Virus record (IMG/VR): IMGVR_UViG_3300029914_000015
Coordinates: 16,004 to 80,003 of that record
Strand: one strand, 5' to 3'
Length of the DNA stretch: 64,000 bases
From: a virus
Below, piece after piece: positions 20,569-28,763 of this stretch (position 1 is its first letter; the number at the start of each line of letters is the position of its first letter). Under the pieces are notes generated by a model, which made no database searches, was not told the DNA's origin, and saw only the letters and a program-made list of their open reading frames with translations. The position numbers were made by a program, and so were the translations under genes.

Positions 20569-21876
20569 ATGATTAAATTTGTATCAGCGTTGTGTGGATC
20601 AGGAAAGACAGAATTTGCATTAAATCTGTCAAAAGAACTCATTAAAAAGAAAATGAGAGTTCTTTTCGTTTGTCCATCCCTCGAATTACAAAATGAAATA
20701 TCTAAAAGATTAAATAATACACCACATCGTATTATAAATTATAAAAATACGATTGCTGGCCAAGGAGTAGTAGGATCAATTGAAAAATATCTGCGACGAC
20801 CAGCAAAATATGAAATTTTAATTATTACTCATGCTTCATTTAAATCCATTTCTCATTTTCCAAATAAAAAAAATTGGACTGTATTTATAGACGAAGAGAC
20901 AGAAATTTTTGATTTTATGTCTTTTAATTCTTGCGATGCAGCAAATTATGGGTATGGCAATGATCTAATTGAAGATATGTTAAAAATAAGCACATTCTCT
21001 TTAAATGAAGGCGGATTTACGTCAATACAACCCAAATCATTATCCAAATCAGATAAAGGTTATTTAAAATCAATTTCATATGGCGGGAAAGATAGTACAT
21101 ATGTATATCCTCCATTTCAAAAATTTATTCAGCATTTATTAAATCCAAATATGGCACTATATGGCGATACTACAACAATGGTTGCTTTTCGTTTTGGAGA
21201 CACAAATGCAGAAATGTGGGCTGAATTAGATACTAATATTTTTGAGGATTTCGCTGATTTATATTTAATGGGAGCAGAGATTCAAAGAAGCAAATTGGCT
21301 GCATATTTAAATTTAAAAGGAATTAAAACTGAAAATTTATTAATATCAAAAAGGTTTGAAACTCACGATCAACCTATTATAATTAAATGGATGACAACAC
21401 ATTCTCCATGGAGCAAAAATTATTATAATGAACCAAATAAAATTGAATCCACAGTTACTAATTTTGAATTATATGACATGTTGGTTGGTTTAACCATTGG
21501 AGAAGAAGAAATACTAGTGCAAAATAATATTGGAAATCCATTTAAGCATATAAAAAATATGATTCAAATGAATTTTGAGATTAAGGGATTAAATAAATAT
21601 AATAATTATGCTCACTATGCTGAGTCAGGTGCTTACAATGTCCCGCCAGCTTGCAATAAAAAAATGACAGATTTGGGTTTTGATATGGAAGAATTGCAGT
21701 TGCATCATGCATTATCTCACGCATATCAAGGATTTCTTAGGTCGAGTATTAGGAATAATATATTTTTAAATAATATTATGTTTCTTCCAACTGAGCAAAT
21801 GGCAATGAATATGAGAAATATATATTTTCCCAATGCTGCTGTCTCACAAATAGAGGGAGCAAAATATTTTTTTTAA
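20569..21876 (+). CDS. SF2 helicase-like ATPase
   Basis: A 435-residue protein with Walker A SALCGSGKTEFAL at residues 6-18, a DE-box at about 107 (VFIDEETEIF), and a motif VI-like AYQGFLRSSIRN near 385 where the arginines would act as fingers. This is short for a full superfamily 2 helicase, so the second RecA lobe is compact. It is read from its own consensus early promoter, separating it from the late tail operon upstream. I infer a nucleic-acid-dependent ATPase in early replication or repair; the substrate is unknown. Confidence 0.65.
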   Translation: MIKFVSALCGSGKTEFALNLSKELIKKKMRVLFVCPSLELQNEISKRLNNTPHRIINYKNTIAGQGVVGSIEKYLRRPAKYEILIITHASFKSISHFPNKKNWTVFIDEETEIFDFMSFNSCDAANYGYGNDLIEDMLKISTFSLNEGGFTSIQPKSLSKSDKGYLKSISYGGKDSTYVYPPFQKFIQHLLNPNMALYGDTTTMVAFRFGDTNAEMWAELDTNIFEDFADLYLMGAEIQRSKLAAYLNLKGIKTENLLISKRFETHDQPIIIKWMTTHSPWSKNYYNEPNKIESTVTNFELYDMLVGLTIGEEEILVQNNIGNPFKHIKNMIQMNFEIKGLNKYNNYAHYAESGAYNVPPACNKKMTDLGFDMEELQLHHALSHAYQGFLRSSIRNNIFLNNIMFLPTEQMAMNMRNIYFPNAAVSQIEGAKYFF

Positions 21877-21903
21877 TGTATAGCAATTTTGATGTTTAGG
21901 TAG

Positions 21904-21911
21904 TATAAATA
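21904..21911 (+). promoter_or_regulatory. late promoter octamer TATAAATA
   Basis: Perfect octamer at the head of the gene-poor stretch, 8 nt before ATG 21920, which opens only a 13-codon frame. It may drive a non-coding transcript through the 36-nt repeats. Confidence 0.45.
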
Positions 21912-21939
21912 GAATTAATATGGAAGATACATGGCAAGT

Positions 21940-22047
21940 AACAATTACTTTTATGGCTTAAATTATGGTGAAGTAAACAATTACTTTTATGGCTTAAATT
22001 ATGGTGAAGTAAACAATTACTTTTATGGCTTAAATTATGGTGAAGTA
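21940..22047. repeat. three perfect 36-nt tandem repeats
   Basis: The unit begins AACAATTACTTTTATGGC and ends ATGGTGAAGTA. Three uninterrupted copies occupy 108 bp downstream of a late octamer. Each unit carries ATGGCT followed by TAA, so + strand reading gives only short peptides. Could be a binding-site array or an RNA repeat. Confidence 0.9.
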
Positions 22048-22480
22048 AACATGGCGAAATAATACAATTTGAGTAATAAAAGTAATCGACTTTCAAACTA
22101 TGTCTTTTTAGTTTCGATTTCAGTGGTAAAGAATTACTAGGCGGGTCCAACCTTCAATAGTAGCTATCATGGCTTGAGTAAAGTGACAGAATAGAGTGGG
22201 AAAGAACATAAGATAATCTTCAATAACCCACAAAAATATATAATGTTAATGAGAACTGTTATATATTTTGCGCTGTTAGTAAAATTATTAATATAAGTCG
22301 TAATACAGGCTTTGAGGGATACAGGATAGCCATCCCAAAATTCAAAGAAGATACGCTGGGTTTATACACAAAAAGTGTCCAGTTTATAATGCAAATAGTA
22401 TTATAAGACGGTTGTAATATCAGTGATCGTTGTGGAGTTTGAAATATTAAAATTCTCATATAATATATTATTTTGATATA
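22048..22480. other. gene-poor stretch with possible coding remnants
   Basis: No intact gene. Protein-like fragments can be read on the + strand but are broken by stops and a frame change, for example AGPTFNSSYHGLSKV near 22140 and SRNTGFEGYRIAIPKFKED near 22300-22350. These may be remains of a decayed gene. No tRNA-like T-loop was seen. Confidence 0.3.
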
Positions 22481-22571
22481 TTATTTTTCCGCAAAAGACG
22501 CCCAATGGCGTTCTTGTCTTTAAATAAATCTAAATTTTTAAAGCGTTTTATTAAAAAATAATCATTATTAA

Positions 22572-22605
22572 AAAATTATTGAGTGCGTAAGCACGAAATA
22601 ATTTT
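22572..22605. other. hairpin with tandem G-A mismatch and GTAA tetraloop
   Basis: Arm AAAATTATT, then GA, GTGC, loop GTAA, GCAC, GA and AATAATTTT. Nine plus four base pairs flank a GA/GA internal loop that can form tandem sheared G-A pairs; the loop is of the stable GNRA class. This looks like an RNA structure rather than a chance inverted repeat. Confidence 0.55.
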
Positions 22606-22625
22606 ATTTATAATTAGTATTTTTT

Positions 22626-22660
22626 GTAGGCGAACAGAGCGAAGCGAATGTTCGCTCTAC
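22626..22660. repeat. inverted repeat in a GC-rich island
   Basis: GTAG-GCGAACA pairs with TGTTCGC-T-CTAC across a 12-nt loop: 11 pairs with one bulge. It sits among GAGCGAAGCGAA-type motifs much richer in GC than the surrounding DNA. Confidence 0.6.
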
Positions 22661-22802
22661 GACAAAATTAAATATATAAACTCTAAAAATAAATAGTGTT
22701 CTTAAAAAGAAAGAACTGGCCATAATTATATCTCTAATTCAAGAGATTAAATATTTGTTTATATAAATGTTGGTATTATTTTTCTTGGACTTCGGCTTCG
22801 CC

Positions 22803-22823
22803 CTGTATTGCTTCGCAATACAG
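22803..22823. repeat. perfect 9-bp hairpin with TTC loop
   Basis: CTGTATTGC, TTC, GCAATACAG. It lies in the same GC-rich palindrome island (about 22480-22960), where no convincing gene was found. Confidence 0.65.
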
Positions 22824-22958
22824 ACAAAGGCTAAAGGAATTAACTCGTTTTTCCTTGGGCTCGTGTCGCTCCGCTCCACTGCGCCAGTCAAAACTCGTTT
22901 ATTGGTTTGCTTCGCCCCATTTCTTTTTTTGAAGAACCAAAGGTTTATTCTTTTTTTG

Positions 22959-22966
22959 TATAAATA
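22959..22966 (+). promoter_or_regulatory. late promoter octamer TATAAATA
   Basis: Perfect octamer exactly 5 nt before ATG 22972, with no Shine-Dalgarno between: another predicted leaderless late start. Confidence 0.55.
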
Positions 22967-22971
22967 CTTAT

Positions 22972-23433
22972 ATGGAAATAGATATATTAGATACTGGTCA
23001 TTGGATTGCCCCATGGAAATTTGATGTAAATAAATTTGTTGGATTTCAATATAGAATTACTCAAATCTCTACAAATAGACAATATATCGGCAAAAAATTT
23101 TTTTATTCTATAACAAGAAAAATAGTCAAAAACAAAAAAAATAGAAAAAAAATAATTAAAGAATCAAATTGGAAAAACTATTGCGGGTCGTGTAAGTGGC
23201 TTCTATCTGAAATAGAAAAGTGTGGAAAAGAAGATTTTATATTTCAAATAGAATCATTGTGTGAATCTCGATCAAATCTTGCATGGAGAGAAGTAGAACG
23301 ATTAGTTAAAGAAAATGTGTTGAGAGAGAAATTACAAGATGGGAGTCCAAAGTACTTTAACGGAATCATTCCGCCAGTAAAATTTAAAATTTGTGAAGAA
23401 ACCCAAAATGAAAAGGAATATAAAATTGATTAA
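22972..23433 (+). CDS. GIY-YIG-like nuclease
   Basis: A 153-residue protein whose core (FQYRITQISTNRQYIGKKFF) resembles a degenerate GIY-YIG motif (Y-R-I, then Q-Y-I-G). It continues with a family pattern known from T4-type phages: a basic stretch, SNWKNYCGSCKWLLSEIEK, and a C-terminal VLREKLQDGSPKYFN segment. A stand-alone nicking or homing nuclease is the likely class; no DNA-binding repeats are visible. Predicted to be leaderless and late. Confidence 0.55.
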   Translation: MEIDILDTGHWIAPWKFDVNKFVGFQYRITQISTNRQYIGKKFFYSITRKIVKNKKNRKKIIKESNWKNYCGSCKWLLSEIEKCGKEDFIFQIESLCESRSNLAWREVERLVKENVLREKLQDGSPKYFNGIIPPVKFKICEETQNEKEYKID

Positions 23434-23449
23434 AACGAGGTAAATTCTA

Positions 23450-24070
23450 ATGGCTATTTCAAATTCAACCCCACTATTAAATAGCCAATTAAAAAGTGCT
23501 TATCGAATATTGGCCAAAGAATGCCATCCAGATGTTAATCCAAATGATCCTGAAGCGACTGAAAAATTTCAAAAATTACAAGAAAAATATAAAGATTGTT
23601 TGCAAGCCATTATTCAAAATAAAAAAATATATTGTGTAACAGTTATTATATCTTTACAAGATTCTATTTTGGGTTGTGACAGATATTTTTCATCTAATGA
23701 TGAAAAACGTAGATTCATATTAAAAATTCCACCTGGAATTATCAGCAATGACACTATAAAATATAGAAATATTCAGATGGAAGAAAATTCTTTAAGTGTT
23801 TTGGAAGTTAAAGTTATCGTTGACTTTCCACCAAACTACTTATATAAGAATGGAAAATTATTTAGGTCTCTATCAATTCCTTTTTGGAAATTGTTTTTCG
23901 GTGGAGAAAAAGTTTTTAATGGTCCAGATAATGCGAGAATCAGAGTCGTAATTCCACCCAAAACAAAATCTGGAACATTATTCTATATCCCAAATGAAGG
24001 ATTGCTGGATAAATTAACCAAAAAAAGAGAAATTTTATATATTAGAATTAAATCTTCAATATTTTGTTGA
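23450..24070 (+). CDS. DnaJ-like co-chaperone
   Basis: A 206-residue protein with an N-terminal J-domain (YRILAKECHPDVNPND; the HPD tripeptide that stimulates Hsp70 ATPase is intact near residue 27). A DnaJ/CbpA-type C-terminal beta-sandwich follows (LKIPPGIISNDTIKYRN, then VVIPPKTKSGTLFYIPNEG). There is no cysteine zinc finger and no long G/F linker, so it resembles a shortened CbpA. An ACGAGG ribosome site precedes the start. It sits just before a ClpA-like gene, forming a chaperone pair that probably works with host DnaK. Confidence 0.75.
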   Translation: MAISNSTPLLNSQLKSAYRILAKECHPDVNPNDPEATEKFQKLQEKYKDCLQAIIQNKKIYCVTVIISLQDSILGCDRYFSSNDEKRRFILKIPPGIISNDTIKYRNIQMEENSLSVLEVKVIVDFPPNYLYKNGKLFRSLSIPFWKLFFGGEKVFNGPDNARIRVVIPPKTKSGTLFYIPNEGLLDKLTKKREILYIRIKSSIFC

Positions 24071-24101
24071 CAATCACGCTATATTTTGTTGACAATCGCG
24101 C
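24058..24101 (+). repeat. tandem 22-bp repeat carrying two TTGACA boxes
   Basis: ATATTTTGTTGACAATC followed by ACGC or GCGC, two head-to-tail copies with one mismatch. Only the second TTGACA has a -10 box at 17 nt. The first may be an operator-like duplicate. Confidence 0.7.
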
Positions 24102-24117
24102 CAAACAATGATAATAT
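24089..24117 (+). promoter_or_regulatory. clpA: sigma70 promoter of the ClpA-like gene
   Basis: TTGACA, 17 nt, TAATAT. The spacer contains CCAAAC, shared in position with the two promoters near 62.4-62.6 kb, and the downstream leader has the same CGAAAGGA ribosome site. Confidence 0.75.
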
Positions 24118-24141
24118 CTAAATATATCGAAAGGACAAAAC

Positions 24142-26394
24142 ATGCCAGAATTTAATAATCAATCATTTTTAATTAAGAATATCATTGATATGAGTTTTCA
24201 GTTGGCTATTGGTTTAAATCAAACCACTATCACTTCTGAACATATTTTATATATAGCAATTCAAAATTCTAAAGTAAAAGAATTTTTTAATAATCAAGGT
24301 ATTGAAACTCAAAGTTTATTAAATGATATTTTTAATTACATCAAATCTCAATCCCATTTATTGAAAAATCAAATTTTTAATGAAAATCCAGACGTTATGA
24401 CTGGTCAAATTACTGCATCAGTTCAAATGATCATTGTTAATGCTGCAACTGACGCCCGAAAAAATAATCGTGAAATTTCACATTATGATATATTTAACAA
24501 TATTTTGAAAAATACTGAATCATATGCCAGTTATTTTATGACAAAATATGGAATTGATGAGGAAATGATTAAAAAAATGAATGATGCTGTTGATATTAAT
24601 AAATCAGCTTTGGATGAATTTTGTATTAATCTTAACGAAAAAGTAAAAAAGAATTATGATGTTCTTATTGGCAGAGAGACAGAATTGTTCAGTATTGCTC
24701 ATACTTTGGCAAAAAAGAAGAAGAGCAATGTTTTAATGATTGGCGATCCTGGAGTGGGAAAGTCGCAGATTGTGGAAGGTTTGGCACACAATATTAATAT
24801 TGGAAAAGTACCCAAAATTCTAAAAGATAAGATTATTTTTAGTTTGGATGTGGGTGGTGTGCTGGCTGGTTGCAGATATCGCGGAGATTTTGAAGAAAAA
24901 ATCAAAAATATTATTTCAGAATTAGTTGCAAATCCAAAAGCTATTTTATTTGTAGACGAAGCTCATCAGATGGATGCTGGTGAAGGAAAGAGTCAATCAG
25001 GTGTTGGTTTTTCAGCAATGTTGAAGCCAGAACTTTCTCGCGGAAACATTAAAGTTCTAGCAGCGACTACATGGGAAGGATACCGTCAAACATTTGAAAA
25101 AGATTCTGCTTTGATGCGCAGATTTAGGGTTCTGAATATCGATGAGCCTTCTCATGAAGAAACTATTTTGATTCTTAATGGCAATAAACTTTCCATGGAG
25201 AAATTTCATCATTGCAAAATTAATCAAGATGCAATTAAAGCAGCCGTTGAATTAACTGGAAGATATCAAACTGATAGAAAATTTCCAGATAAAGCAATTG
25301 ATGTTATTGATAGCGCGTGCGCAAGAACTCAAGTTTTATCATTAAAAAATAAAATTGTTAATAGAGAATCTATAGTTGCTGAAGTTTCAGAAATCACTGG
25401 GATTCATATTAAAGATACTGATACAAAAACTTCAATGGATATTTTGACAATTGGAAGTATATTAAAAAATAAAGTATTTCATCAAGATAACGCTATTGAT
25501 TCTGTATCTGAAGGCTTGATTATTGCTCAATCTGGTCTGCGTGATCCAAATAAACCAATTGGAAGTTATGTATTTACTGGTCCTTCTGGCGTAGGAAAAA
25601 CATTTCTCGCCAAGCAAATCGCTGCTCATATGAATATGTCATTACTTAAATATGATATGAGTGAATTTCAAGAAAAGCATACTCTTGCTCGTTTGATTGG
25701 AGCACCTCCTGGATATGTAGGGTTTGGTGATGGCGGGACAGGCGAAGGTCAACTTATTAATGATATTATCAAACATCCGAATTCAGTAATTTTGTTCGAT
25801 GAAATGGAAAAAGCACATCCTGATATTTTTACTATTCTTCTCCAATTATTAGATGATGGCAAAATTACAGGAACAACTGGAAAAGTAGCTGATTGCAGAA
25901 ATTCAATTGTGGTAATGTGCAGCAATCTTGGCTCTAAAGAAAGTGAAAAATTGAATTTAGGATTCAATACCAATAATAGTGGAAAGAGTGAAACTTCAAA
26001 AGCAGTTGATTCATTTATGTTAACAGAACTTCGTGGAAGAATCACTGGTATTGTTGAATTTAACAAATTGGACGATATTAGCCTTCGTAGAATAGTTAAT
26101 GAAAGAATTTTAGATATTGAATCTTTATTAAAGGATAAGAGCATTAAGCTCATCCCCAGTGAAAATTTAATAGATCATATTCTTTCACTAAATACTGATA
26201 GTCAATATGGTGCTCGAAAGATTGCAAAAATTGTTGATTCAACAATTAAGTATCCTTTAAGCGTAAAATTATTAAATGGCGATATATCTAATAATTCAAA
26301 TGTTCATTTGGATTGGTGTAATAATGTTTTAACTGTAAATCATTCTATTTCTACTGTTAAAATAATGAAAAAAGTTGCCCAACCAACAATTTAG
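24142..26394 (+). CDS. clpA: ClpA-like AAA+ unfoldase
   Basis: A 750-residue two-ring AAA+ protein, close to bacterial ClpA (about 758). An N-terminal ClpN-like region is followed by a first AAA module with Walker A GDPGVGKS near 201 and Walker B ILFVDEAH near 270. The second module has GPSGVGKT near 480 and VILFDEMEKAH near 550. Where ClpA carries its IGL loop for docking ClpP, this protein has LGF near 606, so docking to host ClpP is plausible. No ClpP gene is in the window. It unfolds proteins for degradation or remodelling; substrates in infection are unknown. It has its own sigma70 promoter and an AAGGA ribosome site. Confidence 0.85.
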   Translation: MPEFNNQSFLIKNIIDMSFQLAIGLNQTTITSEHILYIAIQNSKVKEFFNNQGIETQSLLNDIFNYIKSQSHLLKNQIFNENPDVMTGQITASVQMIIVNAATDARKNNREISHYDIFNNILKNTESYASYFMTKYGIDEEMIKKMNDAVDINKSALDEFCINLNEKVKKNYDVLIGRETELFSIAHTLAKKKKSNVLMIGDPGVGKSQIVEGLAHNINIGKVPKILKDKIIFSLDVGGVLAGCRYRGDFEEKIKNIISELVANPKAILFVDEAHQMDAGEGKSQSGVGFSAMLKPELSRGNIKVLAATTWEGYRQTFEKDSALMRRFRVLNIDEPSHEETILILNGNKLSMEKFHHCKINQDAIKAAVELTGRYQTDRKFPDKAIDVIDSACARTQVLSLKNKIVNRESIVAEVSEITGIHIKDTDTKTSMDILTIGSILKNKVFHQDNAIDSVSEGLIIAQSGLRDPNKPIGSYVFTGPSGVGKTFLAKQIAAHMNMSLLKYDMSEFQEKHTLARLIGAPPGYVGFGDGGTGEGQLINDIIKHPNSVILFDEMEKAHPDIFTILLQLLDDGKITGTTGKVADCRNSIVVMCSNLGSKESEKLNLGFNTNNSGKSETSKAVDSFMLTELRGRITGIVEFNKLDDISLRRIVNERILDIESLLKDKSIKLIPSENLIDHILSLNTDSQYGARKIAKIVDSTIKYPLSVKLLNGDISNNSNVHLDWCNNVLTVNHSISTVKIMKKVAQPTI

Positions 26395-26402
26395 GAGAAT
26401 TT

Positions 26403-26573
26403 ATGGCAAGAATACATACGACTAAAATAGTGCTATCTTTGAGTACTATTTTGAAAGATAAAGAATCAGAGCCAGAAGAAATGATATCTGTTGGAAAATT
26501 GATAACTCTTTTGGAAGCAGTTGAAGCAATAATTGACGATCAAAAAATTATTGTGGAAATGATAGCGGAATAA
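26403..26573 (+). CDS. small conserved-looking protein, unrecognised
   Basis: A 56-residue protein (MARIHTTKIVLSLSTILKDK...) starting 8 nt after the ClpA-like stop, with AGGAG overlapping that stop as ribosome site, and ending 2 nt before the next gene. Mostly helical and acidic by composition. Tight operon spacing is the main support. Function unknown. Confidence 0.6.
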   Translation: MARIHTTKIVLSLSTILKDKESEPEEMISVGKLITLLEAVEAIIDDQKIIVEMIAE

Positions 26574-26575
26574 TT

Positions 26576-27007
26576 ATGACGGATTTTGGCAATGTGTTGA
26601 TTTCAGGGTTGGATTATGATGGGGGTATTGGTACTAATACCACCAAAGTATCTAATTTTATTTCTCATCCAGTAAAAGGTGCAGGGTTAGTTAATAGATC
26701 AAATGGGCAACACACAATTCAAATTATTGCATCTAATCTTACTGCAAATGTTGCAATTGAAGCAACATTAAATAAATATCCAAATATTGGTCCTTGGATT
26801 CCAGTAGAATTGGTTAGTGGGATGGATGGAAGTTCTGTAAGTAATTTAGTATTTGATTACACTCCATTAGTTCCAGGTATTCAAGAATCTGGCAAGCCTG
26901 TAGTCACAAATAAGTTTTTTACAATTACTGGCCAATATGCGTGGTTAAGAGCTAATGTAAGCAATATGAGTCATGGAATTATTCAAAGCATAAAACTTAG
27001 TTTTTAG
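26576..27007 (+). CDS. beta-rich protein of unknown function
   Basis: A 143-residue protein with glycine/serine-rich beta-type composition (MTDFGNVLISGLDYDGG at the start). It lacks recognisable motifs. It is last in the ClpA operon and is followed by a strong terminator. The composition resembles small virion proteins such as head decoration or tail chaperone clients, which is only a guess. Confidence 0.55.
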   Translation: MTDFGNVLISGLDYDGGIGTNTTKVSNFISHPVKGAGLVNRSNGQHTIQIIASNLTANVAIEATLNKYPNIGPWIPVELVSGMDGSSVSNLVFDYTPLVPGIQESGKPVVTNKFFTITGQYAWLRANVSNMSHGIIQSIKLSF

Positions 27008-27016
27008 TTATTTTAC

Positions 27017-27052
27017 AAAAGATAAGTTAAGAAAAATCTTGACTTATCTTTT
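27017..27052 (+). terminator. Rho-independent terminator after the ClpA operon
   Basis: AAAAGATAAGT pairs with ACTTATCTTTT, with an inner AAGA/TCTT pairing and a T-rich tail. It closes the operon that starts at the promoter near 24.1 kb. Confidence 0.8.
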
Positions 27053-27060
27053 TGTTTGTG

Positions 27061-27068
27061 TTTAAATA
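27061..27068 (+). promoter_or_regulatory. late-promoter-like octamer TTTAAATA
   Basis: One base from TATAAATA and exactly 5 nt before ATG 27074, the same spacing as the other late octamers. Confidence 0.35.
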
Positions 27069-27073
27069 AATGT

Positions 27074-27370
27074 ATGAATGTTGATATCATACAAAAAATT
27101 TCTGAAGCAAAAAATAAATTTAGAATTTTGAAAGATTGGATTATTATTCCCAACGATGAAGGAATATATTCTGGGCAAATTTGCATAAATGAAAAGAAAA
27201 GAGTGGCAGAATTATTTCTGTGGATTAAAGATGATAATCCACCAGATGATTTTTATATACATGAAATGCTTCATGTTGCTTTTAAAGCTTTAAAAGCATT
27301 ACCTAGAAAAAACAAATATGATGCTGAAGAAGAGCTAGTGCAAGATATTTGTAAAATTATATTAACTTGA
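27074..27370 (+). CDS. small HExxH metallopeptidase-like protein
   Basis: A 98-residue protein with IHEMLHVAFKAL, a zinc-metallopeptidase HExxH helix, followed about 20 residues later by an acidic EEELVQD stretch that could supply the third ligand. This is the minimal size for a gluzincin-like fold, common in phages as small putative proteases. An in-frame ATG 18 nt upstream exists; ATG 27074 is chosen because of the octamer 5 nt before it. Substrate unknown. Confidence 0.55.
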   Translation: MNVDIIQKISEAKNKFRILKDWIIIPNDEGIYSGQICINEKKRVAELFLWIKDDNPPDDFYIHEMLHVAFKALKALPRKNKYDAEEELVQDICKIILT

Positions 27371-27377
27371 GGAAATT

Positions 27378-27923
27378 ATGAATAAACAAGAAATTGAAGC
27401 ATATAAAAATGTTAGAGAAATAGCTGTAAAATTAACCACAGGACAGTTAATTCCTAATAATTGGCGTAAAATTCTTACTTATGCAGATGAAGTAATGAGT
27501 TGTGGAGAATTTACAACAAATGAAGATCATAAACATGTTTATCACTGTGATATAGATTCTCCAATATCAGGTATACCAGTTTGTAATTGTGGAGAAACAT
27601 ACAAATACTCAGTAAAAGATGAAATAGGATTGATGGAACAATCTTCAACAGAATCAGAATCATTTAATAAGCAATTATCAAGATTGCTGAATAAATTTAG
27701 TTTAGAAAATACCTCCAACACACCTGATTTTATGTTAGCTGAATATTTGATCGATTGCTTAGTAGCGTACAATAAAATATCAGTTTGGAACTATAAATGG
27801 CATTCAGTTGATGGTGTTCCGAAGAATGAAAGAGATGAAGGGCCATGCTTAGATAGACCATATAGTTCTAAGACAAAATATAAAGAAGCACAAGAAATTT
27901 GTGATTTCTTAGATAGAAAATAA
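27378..27923 (+). CDS. putative metal-binding protein of unknown function
   Basis: A 181-residue protein with a Cys/His cluster (DHKHVYHCD, then VCNCGE) that could bind zinc. Its C-terminal half, FMLAEYLIDCLVAYNKIS, is of a type seen in many phage hypothetical proteins. It has a GAGGAAATT ribosome site and its stop codon overlaps the next start (TAATG). No function can be given. Confidence 0.55.
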   Translation: MNKQEIEAYKNVREIAVKLTTGQLIPNNWRKILTYADEVMSCGEFTTNEDHKHVYHCDIDSPISGIPVCNCGETYKYSVKDEIGLMEQSSTESESFNKQLSRLLNKFSLENTSNTPDFMLAEYLIDCLVAYNKISVWNYKWHSVDGVPKNERDEGPCLDRPYSSKTKYKEAQEICDFLDRK

Positions 27924-28387
27924 TGAAAATAATATTTTTAGATATTGATGGTGTTTTGGTTATAACATCTGATTTTAAAGATCGTGTTGGCAAATCAATG
28001 GTTGCTGACGAAAATTGCATCAAACAATTAAATAAGATAACAGAAGAAACTAAAGCAAAAATAGTTATCACTAGCTCTTGGAAATATTGTGGTCAACAAG
28101 AACTTTCTCTAATAATGAAATATTGGGGAATAACAGGTAAAGTTATTGGTTTGGCACCAGAGTTAAGTTCACATTGGGAAGAAGGAAAAGAATTTCATGC
28201 TGTTGATCGTGGTTTGGAAGTTCAACAATTTTTAGATATTAAAAAAGATGTAAAATCTTTTGTCATTATTGATGATTTTGATATAAATCATTTAAAGTGT
28301 CATTTGATTAAAACAGAATTTAAAACAGGGCTAACAAAAGAATTGGCGAAAAAAGCAATTGAAATGTTGAAAGGAAACGATGAATAA
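27923..28387 (+). CDS. HAD-family phosphatase-like protein
   Basis: A 154-residue HAD domain: motif I FLDIDGVLVI at the N-terminus with both aspartates, motif II ITSSWKY, and an acidic motif IV VIIDDFD. It resembles the HAD domains associated with RNA or nucleotide end-repair (Swiss Army Knife type). It overlaps its neighbours by a few bases on both sides, so is translationally coupled. Likely removes phosphates from nucleotides or nucleic-acid ends; the substrate is inferred only from family. Confidence 0.65.
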   Translation: MKIIFLDIDGVLVITSDFKDRVGKSMVADENCIKQLNKITEETKAKIVITSSWKYCGQQELSLIMKYWGITGKVIGLAPELSSHWEEGKEFHAVDRGLEVQQFLDIKKDVKSFVIIDDFDINHLKCHLIKTEFKTGLTKELAKKAIEMLKGNDE

Positions 28388-28760
28388 AGCAAGCGAGATA
28401 TTTTGGGATGCTTTTGTAGATGGTGGCAGTATCGCCACTGAATGTTCTTGTGGGAGAACTCATTTTTCTTATTCAGAAGATAATGATTGGGAAGAAAATG
28501 AATTGGAAGAACTTCTGGAAAAGCAGAAAGAATATCCAGATAAATATATTGGAACAGAAGATGATTGTGTGGCAGTCGCCATGATTCAAGGAAATCCAGT
28601 TTGTTACAATTGCCCTTGTAATATCGCTGCAAAATATGAAAATTTTATTCTCCAACACGAAACAGAAATAATCAAATACTTTAAAATTAAAGCCTCTAAA
28701 GAATGGGCTAAAGCAACAAAATCTCAATCAGAATTGCAAAGTTTAGAATTGTTTAAGTAA
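28380..28760 (+). CDS. small zinc-binding-type phage protein
   Basis: A 126-residue acidic protein with two cysteine clusters, TECSCGRTHFSY near residue 21 and VCYNCPCNIAA near 75, that could form a zinc ribbon. The CxCGRTHF motif recurs in phage proteins of unknown role. Overlaps the preceding HAD gene by 8 nt. Confidence 0.55.
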   Translation: MNKASEIFWDAFVDGGSIATECSCGRTHFSYSEDNDWEENELEELLEKQKEYPDKYIGTEDDCVAVAMIQGNPVCYNCPCNIAAKYENFILQHETEIIKYFKIKASKEWAKATKSQSELQSLELFK

Positions 28761-28763
28761 ATT

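Noticed and set aside
22080-22260. tRNA gene in the gene-poor stretch
   Set aside because: No T-loop GGTTC-A-x-x-CC pattern with a matching acceptor stem could be formed.
22767-23024. An 85-codon + strand frame and an overlapping minus-strand frame in the palindrome-rich island
   Set aside because: Both arise from GC-rich hairpins and low-complexity Phe/Leu codons, overlap each other, lack ribosome sites and conflict with the better-supported gene at 22972.
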